A stretch of 64,000 nt of DNA from Tamlana sp038148895 (GTDB lineage Bacteria; Bacteroidota; Bacteroidia; Flavobacteriales; Flavobacteriaceae). Each line of letters starts with the position of its first letter. The first letter of the stretch is position 1. The stretch lies in NCBI GenBank assembly GCA_038148895.1, contig JBBVGQ010000002.1; one strand, 5' to 3'. The position numbers and the translations under genes were made by a program. This document shows, one piece after another, positions 44,335 through 52,266 of the stretch. Under the pieces are notes generated by a model, which saw only the letters and a list, made by a program, of their open reading frames with translations, had not been told where the DNA came from and did not search any database.

Positions 44335-45588
44335 ATGCGTAAATACATCCTTTATCTAGCCGTTATTCTTGTAATCTCTTCAGGTATTGGTTGGTTGCAA
44401 GATATAGGATGGTTGAGTAAATTAGGTTTTGTTTTAGGATTGTCATGCTTATCGGTTGGGGTTGGTGCAATAAAATCGCTTTCTGGATACCAATATACCT
44501 TTTGGATTGTTACTGCGGTGGCGGCGGGTTTAATCTATCCGCAAACATTTTTAAATATTGGAGGTATCGATTTGCGGAATAAATGGCTCATCCTTATAAT
44601 CATTCAGTTGGTTATGTTTGGTATGGGCACGCAAATGAGCATAAAAGATTTTATAGGTATTCGAAAATCGGGACGAGGTGTATTGGTTGGTCTTTTGTGC
44701 CAATTTACTATCATGCCCATTGTCGGTTTTGTTATTGCGAAAACGTTTAGTTTTGAACCCGAGATTGCAGCGGGAATAGTGCTTATAGGTTCTTGTAGTA
44801 GTGGGTTGGCATCCAATGTGATGACTTATATCGCCAAAGGCGATTTGGTCTTGTCGGTTACCGTTACGGCCATTTCAACATTAACAGCTCCTATAATGAC
44901 CACTTTTTTAATGAAATTATTTGCAGGGACGTTTATTGAAATCAATTTTTTCGATATGATGATGAACATCGTTAAAATTGTATTGGTTCCGCTAACGGCA
45001 GCTATGATACATGATGCATTGAAAATTTATGGAAAACAAGTACGAAAGAGAATAATGGGAATAGCAATTGTTTCTGGTATTTGGTTATTGGTGGCGCTTT
45101 TATTCAGTAACGTCATTTTGGGCACTGAAAAATACAACGGTGTCGAAATTTTGAACTTTATATGTGCCGCTTTTGTAGTTGGCGTACTTTATCATTATTT
45201 GTATAAAATTTTGCCAAAGGTTGACGCTTTTATGCCTCTTTTCTCCATGTTCGGTATTGTTTATTTTACTTTGGTAACTACGGCTGCAGGACGCGACAAT
45301 TTATTGGAAATAGGAATGATATTGTTCCTTGCCGCTGTTTTACATAATACTGCAGGTTATATATTAGGATATTGGTTAAGTAGAGCGGGAGGATTGGATA
45401 AAAAACAAAGCCAAACCATTGCCTTTGAGGTCGGGCTTCAAAATGGAGGTATGGCCTCAGGGTTGGCAGGTGCTATGGGCAAATTGGCCACTTTAGGTTT
45501 GGCCGCTGCTGTGTTCAGCCCTTGGATGAATATCTCCGGATCTATGCTTGCAAATTATTGGAGGAAGAAGCGAGAAAGGTTGCAATAA
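44335..45588 (+). CDS. Bile acid:sodium symporter (BASS) family transporter
   Basis: This 417-residue inner-membrane protein has about ten hydrophobic segments. Two motifs identify the family: GSCSSGLASNVMTYIAKGD near 159-177, with the GSC...SN crossover, and AFEVGLQNGGMASGL near 362-376, matching the EVGxQN crossover. BASS proteins use sodium to move organic anions. Placement 40 bases after the acid-sugar genes suggests uptake of a carboxylated monosaccharide released in the periplasm. The transported compound is inference. A strong terminator follows. Confidence 0.87.
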   Translation: MRKYILYLAVILVISSGIGWLQDIGWLSKLGFVLGLSCLSVGVGAIKSLSGYQYTFWIVTAVAAGLIYPQTFLNIGGIDLRNKWLILIIIQLVMFGMGTQMSIKDFIGIRKSGRGVLVGLLCQFTIMPIVGFVIAKTFSFEPEIAAGIVLIGSCSSGLASNVMTYIAKGDLVLSVTVTAISTLTAPIMTTFLMKLFAGTFIEINFFDMMMNIVKIVLVPLTAAMIHDALKIYGKQVRKRIMGIAIVSGIWLLVALLFSNVILGTEKYNGVEILNFICAAFVVGVLYHYLYKILPKVDAFMPLFSMFGIVYFTLVTTAAGRDNLLEIGMILFLAAVLHNTAGYILGYWLSRAGGLDKKQSQTIAFEVGLQNGGMASGLAGAMGKLATLGLAAAVFSPWMNISGSMLANYWRKKRERLQ

Positions 45589-45600
45589 AAACTCATAATG

Positions 45601-45638
45601 GCATTGTTTCTTGGTTCAAGAAAGAAATGCTTTTTTTT
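45601..45638 (+). terminator. Rho-independent terminator ending the RuBisCO-like/transporter unit
   Basis: The hairpin is formed by GCATT plus TTTCTTG (45601-45613) against CAAGAAA plus AATGC (45617-45630), with a small internal bulge, and is followed by eight T (45631-45638). It lies 12 bases after the transporter stop and separates it from the isomerase unit. Confidence 0.85.
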
Positions 45639-45679
45639 ACAAAATTGACCACCGCTTAAAAAGTAATCTTAACTTAAAT

Positions 45680-45687
45680 TAAGTTTG
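45680..45687 (+). promoter_or_regulatory. Possible -7 promoter element upstream of the isomerase unit
   Basis: TAAGTTTG matches the Bacteroidota -7 consensus TAnnTTTG and lies 49-56 bases before the isomerase start, downstream of the terminator. The nearest TTG (45645-45647) is 32 bases away, too far for the usual 19-21 spacing, so the call is weak. Confidence 0.35.
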
Positions 45688-45735
45688 TTAATTTTATCAA
45701 TCTTTTAAAAAACTAAATAAACGAAAACATATAAC

Positions 45736-47151
45736 ATGTCAAAACAAGCATTAAGCATCGGAATTATTATTGGAAACCGCGATTTTTTCCCAGATAGTTT
45801 AGTTGAAAAGGCAAGAACTGAAATTATTGATGTCTTTGCCAAACTAAATCTTAAACCTATTTTATTGGAGACTACCGACACTAAATTGGGTGGCGTTGAA
45901 ACCTTTAAAGAAGCCCAGAAATGTGCTGATTTATTTAAAAAACATAATGAAGAAATAGCTGGTGTTTTGGTGTTATTGCCAAACTTCGGCGATGAAAAAG
46001 GGGTTGCCGATACGCTTAAGTTGGCAAATTTGAACGTTCCTGTTTTAGTTCAGGCTTACCCAGACGAATTATCTAAAATGAACGTAGTTAATCGTCGGGA
46101 TTCTTGGTGCGGTAAAATCTCGGTTTGCAATAACCTATATCAATACGGTATTAAATATTCTTTGACAAGCAAGCATGTTTGTTCGCCTTCAGAGGAAGTT
46201 TTTCAAAACGATTTAAAAGATTTCGTTGCCGTTTGCCGAGTGGTGAAAGGATTGCGTAATGTACGCATTGGTGCTGTTGGCGCCAGACCTGGTGCATTCA
46301 ATACAGTTCGTTATTCTGAAAAAATACTGCAAAGAAACGGCATCACTGTTACTACGGTCGATTTATCTGAAATTCTAGGAAAAGCCGATAAACTTTCAAA
46401 GGACGATGCCGTTGTTAAAAAGCATATTGAAGCCATCAATGCCTATGCACCGAAAGGCAAAACACCTGATGCTGCTATGATACAAATGGCAAAATTAGAT
46501 GTGGTTTTAAACGATTTTGTTGAAGAATACGCTTTGGACGCCACTGCTATTCAATGTTGGACATCGCTTCAACAGAACTTTGGTTGCAATGTATGTACCA
46601 GTATGAGTATCATGTCTGAAAACATGCTGCCTTCCGCTTGCGAAGTTGATGTTACCGGAACTTTAAGTATGTACGCTATGCAATTGGCTTCTGGGTCTCC
46701 AAGTGCGTTGGTAGATTGGAACAACAACTATGCCGATGATATAAATAAATGCGTGTTGTTCCACTGCGGAAATTGGGCAAAATCGTTCCTTCCAGATATT
46801 GAAATAAGTAATGCTCCAATATTAGGAACAACCGTGGGCGTTGAAAATACCTATGGTGCATTGGACGGAAGAACACCTGCAATGCCATTAACCTATGGTA
46901 GAATTAGTACCGATGATCCTAAAGGCATCATTAAAGCATATATAGGTGAGGGTGAATTGACCAACGACCCATTAAATACGTTTGGCAACAGGGCCGTGGC
47001 GCAAATAAATGATTTACAAGGCTTGATGAATTACGTGTGCAGAAATGGTTTTGAACATCATGTGGTTATGAATGCTTCGAAAACAGGAGTTATTCTTGAA
47101 GAGGCTTTAGGAAATTATATGGGTTGGGATGTTTACAACCACAAAGGATAA
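45736..47151 (+). CDS. L-fucose isomerase-fold sugar isomerase, predicted D-apiose isomerase
   Basis: This 471-residue cytoplasmic protein belongs to the FucI/AraA fold. Metal-ligand-like positions appear as Glu in SACEVDVTGTLSMY (about 306), Asp in ALVDWNNNY (about 326) and a His in FHCGNW. An N-terminal Rossmann-like block covers SIGIIIGNRDFFPDS. FucI-fold enzymes interconvert aldoses and ketoses. In front of a split transketolase and an FGGY kinase, the known pathway context is D-apiose to D-apulose. An alternative is isomerisation of a branched acid sugar feeding the RuBisCO-like module just upstream. Family assignment is firm and the substrate is inferred. Confidence 0.82.
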   Translation: MSKQALSIGIIIGNRDFFPDSLVEKARTEIIDVFAKLNLKPILLETTDTKLGGVETFKEAQKCADLFKKHNEEIAGVLVLLPNFGDEKGVADTLKLANLNVPVLVQAYPDELSKMNVVNRRDSWCGKISVCNNLYQYGIKYSLTSKHVCSPSEEVFQNDLKDFVAVCRVVKGLRNVRIGAVGARPGAFNTVRYSEKILQRNGITVTTVDLSEILGKADKLSKDDAVVKKHIEAINAYAPKGKTPDAAMIQMAKLDVVLNDFVEEYALDATAIQCWTSLQQNFGCNVCTSMSIMSENMLPSACEVDVTGTLSMYAMQLASGSPSALVDWNNNYADDINKCVLFHCGNWAKSFLPDIEISNAPILGTTVGVENTYGALDGRTPAMPLTYGRISTDDPKGIIKAYIGEGELTNDPLNTFGNRAVAQINDLQGLMNYVCRNGFEHHVVMNASKTGVILEEALGNYMGWDVYNHKG

Positions 47152-47180
47152 TTTCAAAAAATAGATGAAAAGGAAATATA

Positions 47181-48005
47181 ATGATGAATAAAGAATTAAA
47201 ATTGAAATCGGTTTACTTGAGAAAAAATCTTCTTAAGTACATTTATAAAGCAAAAGCTGGCCATACCGGAGGAAGTTTGTCATGTGTTGATACACTGAAC
47301 GTTCTTTACAATCGTGTCTTGCATGTTGACCCAAAAAACTTTAAAAATCCTGACAGAGACCGATACATTCAAAGTAAAGGGCATTGTGTTGAGGCACTTT
47401 TTGTAACCTTGGCAGACCGCGGATTTTTTCCAGAATCGGATTTGGAGACTTTGTGTCAATTCCAATCACATTACATTGGCCATCCTACAAAAAAGGTAAA
47501 TGGTGTTGAACAAAACACAGGTGCTTTGGGCCATGGTTTGCCCATATGTGTGGGTGAGGCTATTGCCGCTAAATTAGATGGGAAAACGTATCGTGTATTC
47601 ACATTATTAGGTGACGGCGAATTGCCAGAAGGCTCCAATTGGGAAGCGTTTTTATCAGCAGCTCATTATAAGCTGGATAATCTCTATGCTATTTTAGATT
47701 ACAACAAACAACAAATCACGGGAGATAATAGTGAGGTGATGAATACCGCTTCGGTTCGTGAAAAGCTGGAAGCTTTTGGCTGGGCAGTGAAAGAAGTTGA
47801 CGGTCACAATCTTGAAGAACTTGAAGGAGCATTAAATAGTGGCCCTCTAGAAAAAGGCAAACCCAATTTTATCATAGCGCACACCATTAAAGGTAAAGGT
47901 GTGAGTTATATGGAACGCAATATTAAATGGCATCATGGAGTGCCTAGCCCAGAACAGTATGAATTGGCATTGAAAGAATTAAATGAAGCAGAAGCATTAA
48001 TCTAA
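47181..48005 (+). CDS. Transketolase N-terminal subunit, predicted apulose-4-phosphate transketolase subunit
   Basis: This 274-residue protein is the thiamine-diphosphate-binding N half of transketolase. It has KAGHTGGSLSCVDTLNVLY near 23, SKGHCVEALFVTL near 70 and the ThDP motif GDGELPEGSNWEAFLSA near 147, continuing to DYNKQQITG. The C half is encoded separately, 5 bases downstream, as in archaeal-type split transketolases and in the AptA/AptB enzyme of apiose catabolism. That enzyme transfers a C2 unit from apulose-4-phosphate, giving xylulose-5-phosphate and dihydroxyacetone with glyceraldehyde-3-phosphate. Neighbouring isomerase and kinase genes support this role over a pentose-phosphate one. 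Confidence 0.88.
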   Translation: MMNKELKLKSVYLRKNLLKYIYKAKAGHTGGSLSCVDTLNVLYNRVLHVDPKNFKNPDRDRYIQSKGHCVEALFVTLADRGFFPESDLETLCQFQSHYIGHPTKKVNGVEQNTGALGHGLPICVGEAIAAKLDGKTYRVFTLLGDGELPEGSNWEAFLSAAHYKLDNLYAILDYNKQQITGDNSEVMNTASVREKLEAFGWAVKEVDGHNLEELEGALNSGPLEKGKPNFIIAHTIKGKGVSYMERNIKWHHGVPSPEQYELALKELNEAEALI

Positions 48006-48010
48006 GCATT

Positions 48011-48982
48011 ATGGAGTTAGACAAAATAGAGGAAAAGGATTTAAAAATGGGCAAGGCCAACCAAGAAGTGTTTTCTGAAACCATGCAGGCTTTGGCTGAA
48101 ACTGATAGAAATATTATCGCTGTTACTAGTGATTCCCGTGGTTCGGGCAAATTGGTGCCATTTGGACAAAAATATCCCAATCAAATTGTGGAAGTTGGTA
48201 TTGCTGAGCAAAATTTAGTGGGTGTAGCCTCTGGTTTGGCTTCCGCAGGAAAAAAGGTGTTTGCCATTTCACCAGCTTGTTTTTTAAGTGCTCGTGCTTT
48301 GGAACAGATTAAAAACGATGTGTGCTATTCCGATAACCCAGTGACTTTAGTTGGGATAAGCTCTGGTGTGAGTTACGGTGCTTTAGGAACAACGCACCAC
48401 AGTCTGCACGATTACGCTGTGCTTCGAGCCATCAATAATATAACCATTGTTGCTCCTGCTGATAATTTTGAAACTGAGCAAGCAGTTCGTTTGGCTGCTG
48501 AACATGACAAACCTATTTACATGCGCTTTGGCAAAAAAGCGATGCCTTTTCTAGACGAAAACAATAAACGTTTTGAATTCGGAAAGGGACGTTTGGTGAG
48601 AGAAGGTAATGATTTAGCTATAATTGCCAGTGGTGAAACCGTTTACCCTGCTTGGTTAGCTGCCAAAAAACTGGAAGATGAGCATGGCATCAAAACAGCT
48701 GTGGTAAGCATGCATACCATAAAACCTTTGGATGTGAAATTGTTGGAAGATTTAGCTTCCAACGAGCGACCAATAATCACTGTTGAGGAACATATGGTAA
48801 ACGGTGGTTTAGGAGAAGCTTGTGCTTCACATCTATTCCAAAAAGGATTTAGAAACCCGTTTAAAATTGTCGGGATTCCTGATGAATATACGGTTACAGG
48901 TTCACAGGTTGAAATCTTCAATCATTACGGTATTTCAAAAGAAGGCCTTTATGAAATCGGGAAAAAACTACTAAAAATTTGA
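48011..48982 (+). CDS. Transketolase C-terminal subunit, predicted apulose-4-phosphate transketolase subunit
   Basis: This 323-residue protein is the pyrimidine-binding and C-terminal half of transketolase. The catalytic Glu lies in VEVGIAEQNLVGVASGL near 58-74, and GALGTTHHSLHDYAVLR near 118 is the sugar-site His region. The C-terminal domain has VEEHMVNGGLGEACASHL near 260. The first Met (48011) is used here; a Met at 48047 in MGKANQEV is a second possible start closer to homologous N-termini. It forms an active enzyme only with the preceding gene product. It is followed by a 91-base gap before the kinase. Confidence 0.88.
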   Translation: MELDKIEEKDLKMGKANQEVFSETMQALAETDRNIIAVTSDSRGSGKLVPFGQKYPNQIVEVGIAEQNLVGVASGLASAGKKVFAISPACFLSARALEQIKNDVCYSDNPVTLVGISSGVSYGALGTTHHSLHDYAVLRAINNITIVAPADNFETEQAVRLAAEHDKPIYMRFGKKAMPFLDENNKRFEFGKGRLVREGNDLAIIASGETVYPAWLAAKKLEDEHGIKTAVVSMHTIKPLDVKLLEDLASNERPIITVEEHMVNGGLGEACASHLFQKGFRNPFKIVGIPDEYTVTGSQVEIFNHYGISKEGLYEIGKKLLKI

Positions 48983-49073
48983 AATTAGATTTTATAAAGA
49001 TACCAACTAAACGAATTAAACTTCAAAAAATTTAATTCTTTTACTTGCTGAAGATTAAAAATCAATTAAAAGC

Positions 49074-50573
49074 ATGTCTAAATCTTATATTTTATCGATA
49101 GACCAAGGAACAAGTGGAACCAAAGCCGTTATTTTTGATGAACTTGGAAATGTCGTTATTAAAACTACAGAACCCTTAAAATCTTATTATCCTGAATCAA
49201 GCTTTGTAGAACAAAATCCAGAGGAAATTTACCAATCGGTCATTCATGCGGTTAAAAATTGTGTTTCAGAGTTTAACGGAAAATTTCCGGGTGATGACCA
49301 TAAAATTATTTCTTGCGGTATATCCAATCAGCGAGAAACATTTGTCTTGTGGGATAAAAATGGAAATCCGATGCACAATGCAGTAGTTTGGCAGTGCAAA
49401 AGGTCTATCTCAATATGCGAAAAACTTAAAGAAAAGGATTTAGAAATAACCATTAATTCTAAAACAGGACTGACTATAGACCCTTATTTTTCGGCTACTA
49501 AAGCCACTTGGCTATACGAGAACAATCCTAAAGTTAAAGAAGCTATAGATGCTGGTAATGCTTATTTTGGAACTGTCGATACCTGGTTACTGTATAAACT
49601 TACTAACGGTAAAAGTTATAAAACTGATCATACTAATGCATCACGAACCCTATTCTATAATATTTATGATTTAGAATGGGATTCGGAACTGCTTAAAATC
49701 TTCAAACTTGAACATTTAAATTTACCTGACGTCACTTTTTCATCTGATTATTTTGGCGATTCTACATTTGAAGGCACTTTTAAAAACCCATTGCCCATAT
49801 CTGGAATTATTGGAGATTCGCAAGCAGCTTTTTTCGGTGAAGCCTGTTTTTCCAATGGTATGGCAAAAGCTACTTTAGGAACAGGCTCTTCTATTCTTTA
49901 CAATGCTGAAAAAATGGAAACACAAGCCAAAAACGGTATGTTAACAACTATTGGATGGAGTATAAATGGACAGGTAAATTATGCTTTGGAAGGCGTTATT
50001 GTAAGTTGTGGCTCTACTTTAGAATGGTTGAAAAATCAGTTGGACATGTTCACTTCACATGACCAAATTGAAGTCATGGCAACATCTTTGAAATCCAACG
50101 AGGGTGTGTATGTGGTACCCGCATTTAGTGGTATGGGGGCACCTTATTGGCAGGAACACTGGAGAGCTTCCATTCATGGGTTGACTTTCGGTACTAATAA
50201 AGAGCATTTGGTGAGAGCTGCTTTAGAATCTATTGCTTTTCAAATAAAAGATGTCATCCAATCCATTGAAGAAGAAACCAACTCATCGTTAAAAGAATTA
50301 AAAGTAAACGGTGGTATAACAGCCAATAACTTTTTAATGCAATTTATATCAGATTTATTGAAAACACCAATTACGAATATGGGCATTACTGATGTGTCCG
50401 CTTGGGGCGCTGCCCTAATGTCAGGGTTAGGTGCAAAACTTTGGAATAATGTAAATGATTTTCCCCAACCTTCGCCAGAGGTTGTTAAAAGCTATAAGCC
50501 AAATAGCAATAGCATAACAGTGCAAACCTCTTATGGTAATTGGCAAGCTATCCTTAAAAATAAAAGGGCTTAA
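49074..50573 (+). CDS. FGGY-family carbohydrate kinase, predicted D-apulose kinase
   Basis: This 499-residue cytoplasmic kinase starts with the phosphate-1 motif SIDQGTSGTKAVIFDELG, closely like glycerol kinase. It continues with GISNQRETFVLWDKNGNPMH, VVWQC, GDSQAAFFGEACF and KATLGTGSSI (adenosine region). FSGMGAPYWQEHWRASIHGL and KVNGGITANNFLMQFISDLL complete the FGGY signature. Glycerol kinase is the nearest characterised relative by eye, which suits a small branched ketose such as apulose or dihydroxyacetone. It follows the two transketolase subunits, completing the isomerase-kinase-transketolase set. A plain glycerol or dihydroxyacetone kinase role, disposing of the transketolase product, is the alternative. 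Confidence 0.85.
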   Translation: MSKSYILSIDQGTSGTKAVIFDELGNVVIKTTEPLKSYYPESSFVEQNPEEIYQSVIHAVKNCVSEFNGKFPGDDHKIISCGISNQRETFVLWDKNGNPMHNAVVWQCKRSISICEKLKEKDLEITINSKTGLTIDPYFSATKATWLYENNPKVKEAIDAGNAYFGTVDTWLLYKLTNGKSYKTDHTNASRTLFYNIYDLEWDSELLKIFKLEHLNLPDVTFSSDYFGDSTFEGTFKNPLPISGIIGDSQAAFFGEACFSNGMAKATLGTGSSILYNAEKMETQAKNGMLTTIGWSINGQVNYALEGVIVSCGSTLEWLKNQLDMFTSHDQIEVMATSLKSNEGVYVVPAFSGMGAPYWQEHWRASIHGLTFGTNKEHLVRAALESIAFQIKDVIQSIEEETNSSLKELKVNGGITANNFLMQFISDLLKTPITNMGITDVSAWGAALMSGLGAKLWNNVNDFPQPSPEVVKSYKPNSNSITVQTSYGNWQAILKNKRA

Positions 50574-50736
50574 CAAATTATTGCGGTTCGATGCACATTT
50601 AAGATGACTATCAGAAAAAGGATGTTAAAGCAGCGCGACATCGAACAAAAATGAATTTCAGCGAATTAAATTATAAATGCCATTAAAGGCATAAAAAAAA
50701 GAGTTATCTTATTTAATCAAATTTGAAGCTTCACAA

Positions 50737-50800
50737 GTGAATCATTGATTCACAACTATTTACTTATAAAATCGACCGTTGTTCAAAAATAGTTGTGAAT
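50737..50800. promoter_or_regulatory. Nested palindromes, candidate operator
   Basis: GTGAATCATTGATTCAC (50737-50753) is a perfect 17-base palindrome. Its right arm overlaps ATTCACAACTATTT (50748-50761), which is repeated in inverted form as AAATAGTTGTGAAT at 50787-50800. The second arm covers the -33 element of the promoter, so a bound regulator or an RNA/DNA hairpin here could control expression of the gene at 50881. Confidence 0.6.
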
Positions 50801-50822
50801 TAAAATAAAATTCGCAATTTTG
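50793..50822 (+). promoter_or_regulatory. Bacteroidota-type promoter for the T9SS protein gene
   Basis: TTG at 50793-50795 is followed after exactly 19 bases by CAATTTTG at 50815-50822, one mismatch from TAnnTTTG. The start codon lies 58 bases downstream, leaving an AT-rich leader. Confidence 0.6.
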
Positions 50823-50880
50823 GGTATTCAAATACAATCGATTACAGAAATTATATTTAACAACTAAAAAACTATTTAAA

Positions 50881-52077
50881 ATGAAAAAAAAATTACTATT
50901 GTTTTTAGTGCCCGTGTTATTGCTTGCTTCGGTTACGCAAGCCCAAATTAAATATTGGGACTTTGGGGCTAAAGAATTAGGAACGGGTTACGACAACATG
51001 CTTCCTGAATTCTATTTGAATGCATTTGCCAATTATTTACGACAAATTGATTGGGTTGACGGAGGAGGTACACCTGTGACTAATTTCGCAGATGGTGTTG
51101 CGTATGCACCTAAAACGGGTTATGAAAATGAAAACGGACATAGTGTGGAATCCCTTTGGTATTTAACGTTTAATGCAAATTACGCAGATTTTGCCAATTT
51201 TCACTTTACGCTATCATCAAAAGGTTCTTCACCAAACCCACCAAATGGTACTCTATTAAGTGGAGAAAGTCTTTATACTAAACCACAAATGTTGCCAGAT
51301 TTAGATGGCGCCACTAATATGGTATTTTACAAAGATAGTAATAGCGATGCTCTTATGTCAATAAACAGCAATTTAACTAGATATGATGAACGTACGGGTA
51401 TGCCGGACGCCATATCTGGTGAGTTTGAAGGGTGTATCCAATTTACAACACCAGGTGAAAAACGTTATAGGTCTGATGGAACAAGACATAGGGGTTTTTT
51501 AATGGATCTGCAGGCCAACGAGTATGTAACGGTAGTTGGTGCAGGACAGTATACTGATATTGAAGGTGACCAAAGTTTAGGTTGCGAAACAGGTTACTTG
51601 TCATTTGAATCTTATGGTGGAACTGGTACACCAGTTTACCAAGAAGACTTTGGAACAGGTAAGGGAGCTTTTGATTGTAGTGGTCTTACTGGTGGAGATA
51701 CTGGCGATGAGGCACCGAGAGTTATGGAGTTTCAGGCGGACGGTGCACAAACATACAGACTTGCAAATCGCGGTGGTAAAATAAGAATTTACAGAATTTA
51801 TATAAGTTCATCTTCAATTAAAAGTCAAGTGGAAGCACTTCTTGGAGTTGATGATGTAGCTTCTCCTGTTTCTACAGATTTAAAAGCCGTTGGTAACAGA
51901 GTATATTTATCAAACGTAAAATTAAACACAGAAATCAATATTTACAGTATTACTGGTTCTTTGGTTAAATCAATCAAAGTTGATGCTGATACTGATTTTG
52001 AGTTCAAATCTGGACTTTGGATAGCGACTTTAAAAACTGCTGAAGGACAAAAATCGGTTAAATTTGTAACTAAGTAA
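50881..52077 (+). CDS. T9SS-secreted protein of unknown function
   Basis: This 398-residue protein has a signal peptide ending VTQAQ (residue 21). A beta-rich body begins IKYWDFGAKELGTGYDNMLP and contains SDGTRHRGFLMDLQANEYV (about 198) and AQTYRLANRGGKIRIYRIYI (about 288). Residues about 327-398 match a type A type-IX secretion sorting domain: LKAVGNRVYLSNVKLNTEIN, a typical IYSITGSLVKSI turn, then SGLWIATLKTAEGQKSVKFV. It should be secreted or anchored at the cell surface, unlike the other enzymes of the locus. I do not recognise the body; carbohydrate binding is a guess. It has its own promoter and terminator. Confidence 0.8.
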   Translation: MKKKLLLFLVPVLLLASVTQAQIKYWDFGAKELGTGYDNMLPEFYLNAFANYLRQIDWVDGGGTPVTNFADGVAYAPKTGYENENGHSVESLWYLTFNANYADFANFHFTLSSKGSSPNPPNGTLLSGESLYTKPQMLPDLDGATNMVFYKDSNSDALMSINSNLTRYDERTGMPDAISGEFEGCIQFTTPGEKRYRSDGTRHRGFLMDLQANEYVTVVGAGQYTDIEGDQSLGCETGYLSFESYGGTGTPVYQEDFGTGKGAFDCSGLTGGDTGDEAPRVMEFQADGAQTYRLANRGGKIRIYRIYISSSSIKSQVEALLGVDDVASPVSTDLKAVGNRVYLSNVKLNTEINIYSITGSLVKSIKVDADTDFEFKSGLWIATLKTAEGQKSVKFVTK

Positions 52078-52124
52078 TCTAAATCAGATTTCGAAAAATA
52101 ATCCTTAATTTTTTAAGGACAATT

Positions 52125-52166
52125 AAATCCCTTGAAGGTGAGATATAATCTTCAAGGGATTTTTTA
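52125..52166 (+). terminator. Rho-independent terminator after the T9SS protein gene
   Basis: A 13-bp perfect stem (AAATCCCTTGAAG at 52125-52137 with CTTCAAGGGATTT at 52150-52162) and a 12-base loop are followed by T to 52165. A smaller CCTTAA/TTAAGG hairpin lies just before it at 52103-52118. This marks the right end of the utilisation locus. Confidence 0.9.
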
Positions 52167-52222
52167 TGATTCATTTTAAAATAGATATTAAATGTATTAT
52201 GCAAGGGATATAGATAAAAATG

Positions 52223-52248
52223 AAAAAGCGACACGATGGTCGCTTTTT
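52223..52248 (-). terminator. Terminator of the leftward small-membrane-protein cluster
   Basis: AAAAAGCGAC (52223-52232) pairs perfectly with GTCGCTTTTT (52239-52248) around a six-base loop. Read leftward it ends in a T run and lies 19 bases after the stop of the 110-residue gene. Being symmetric, it could work in both directions. Confidence 0.8.
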
Positions 52249-52266
52249 GTTTAGATTCATTTTTGA

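Larger units (their letters stand above)
50574..50880. promoter_or_regulatory. Intergenic region with inverted repeats before the T9SS protein gene
   Basis: This 307-base gap has no gene I can support. It holds a TTCGATG/CATCGAA inverted repeat at 50587-50593 and 50639-50645, and a short ATGCC/GGCAT hairpin (50677-50692) followed by A rather than T, so not a terminator for the kinase. The nested palindromes at 50737-50800 and the promoter at 50793-50822 are listed separately. Confidence 0.6.

Noticed and set aside
50677..50700. Hairpin ATGCC/GGCAT as terminator of the FGGY kinase gene
   Set aside because: The stem is only five base pairs and is followed by A, not T, on the plus strand.
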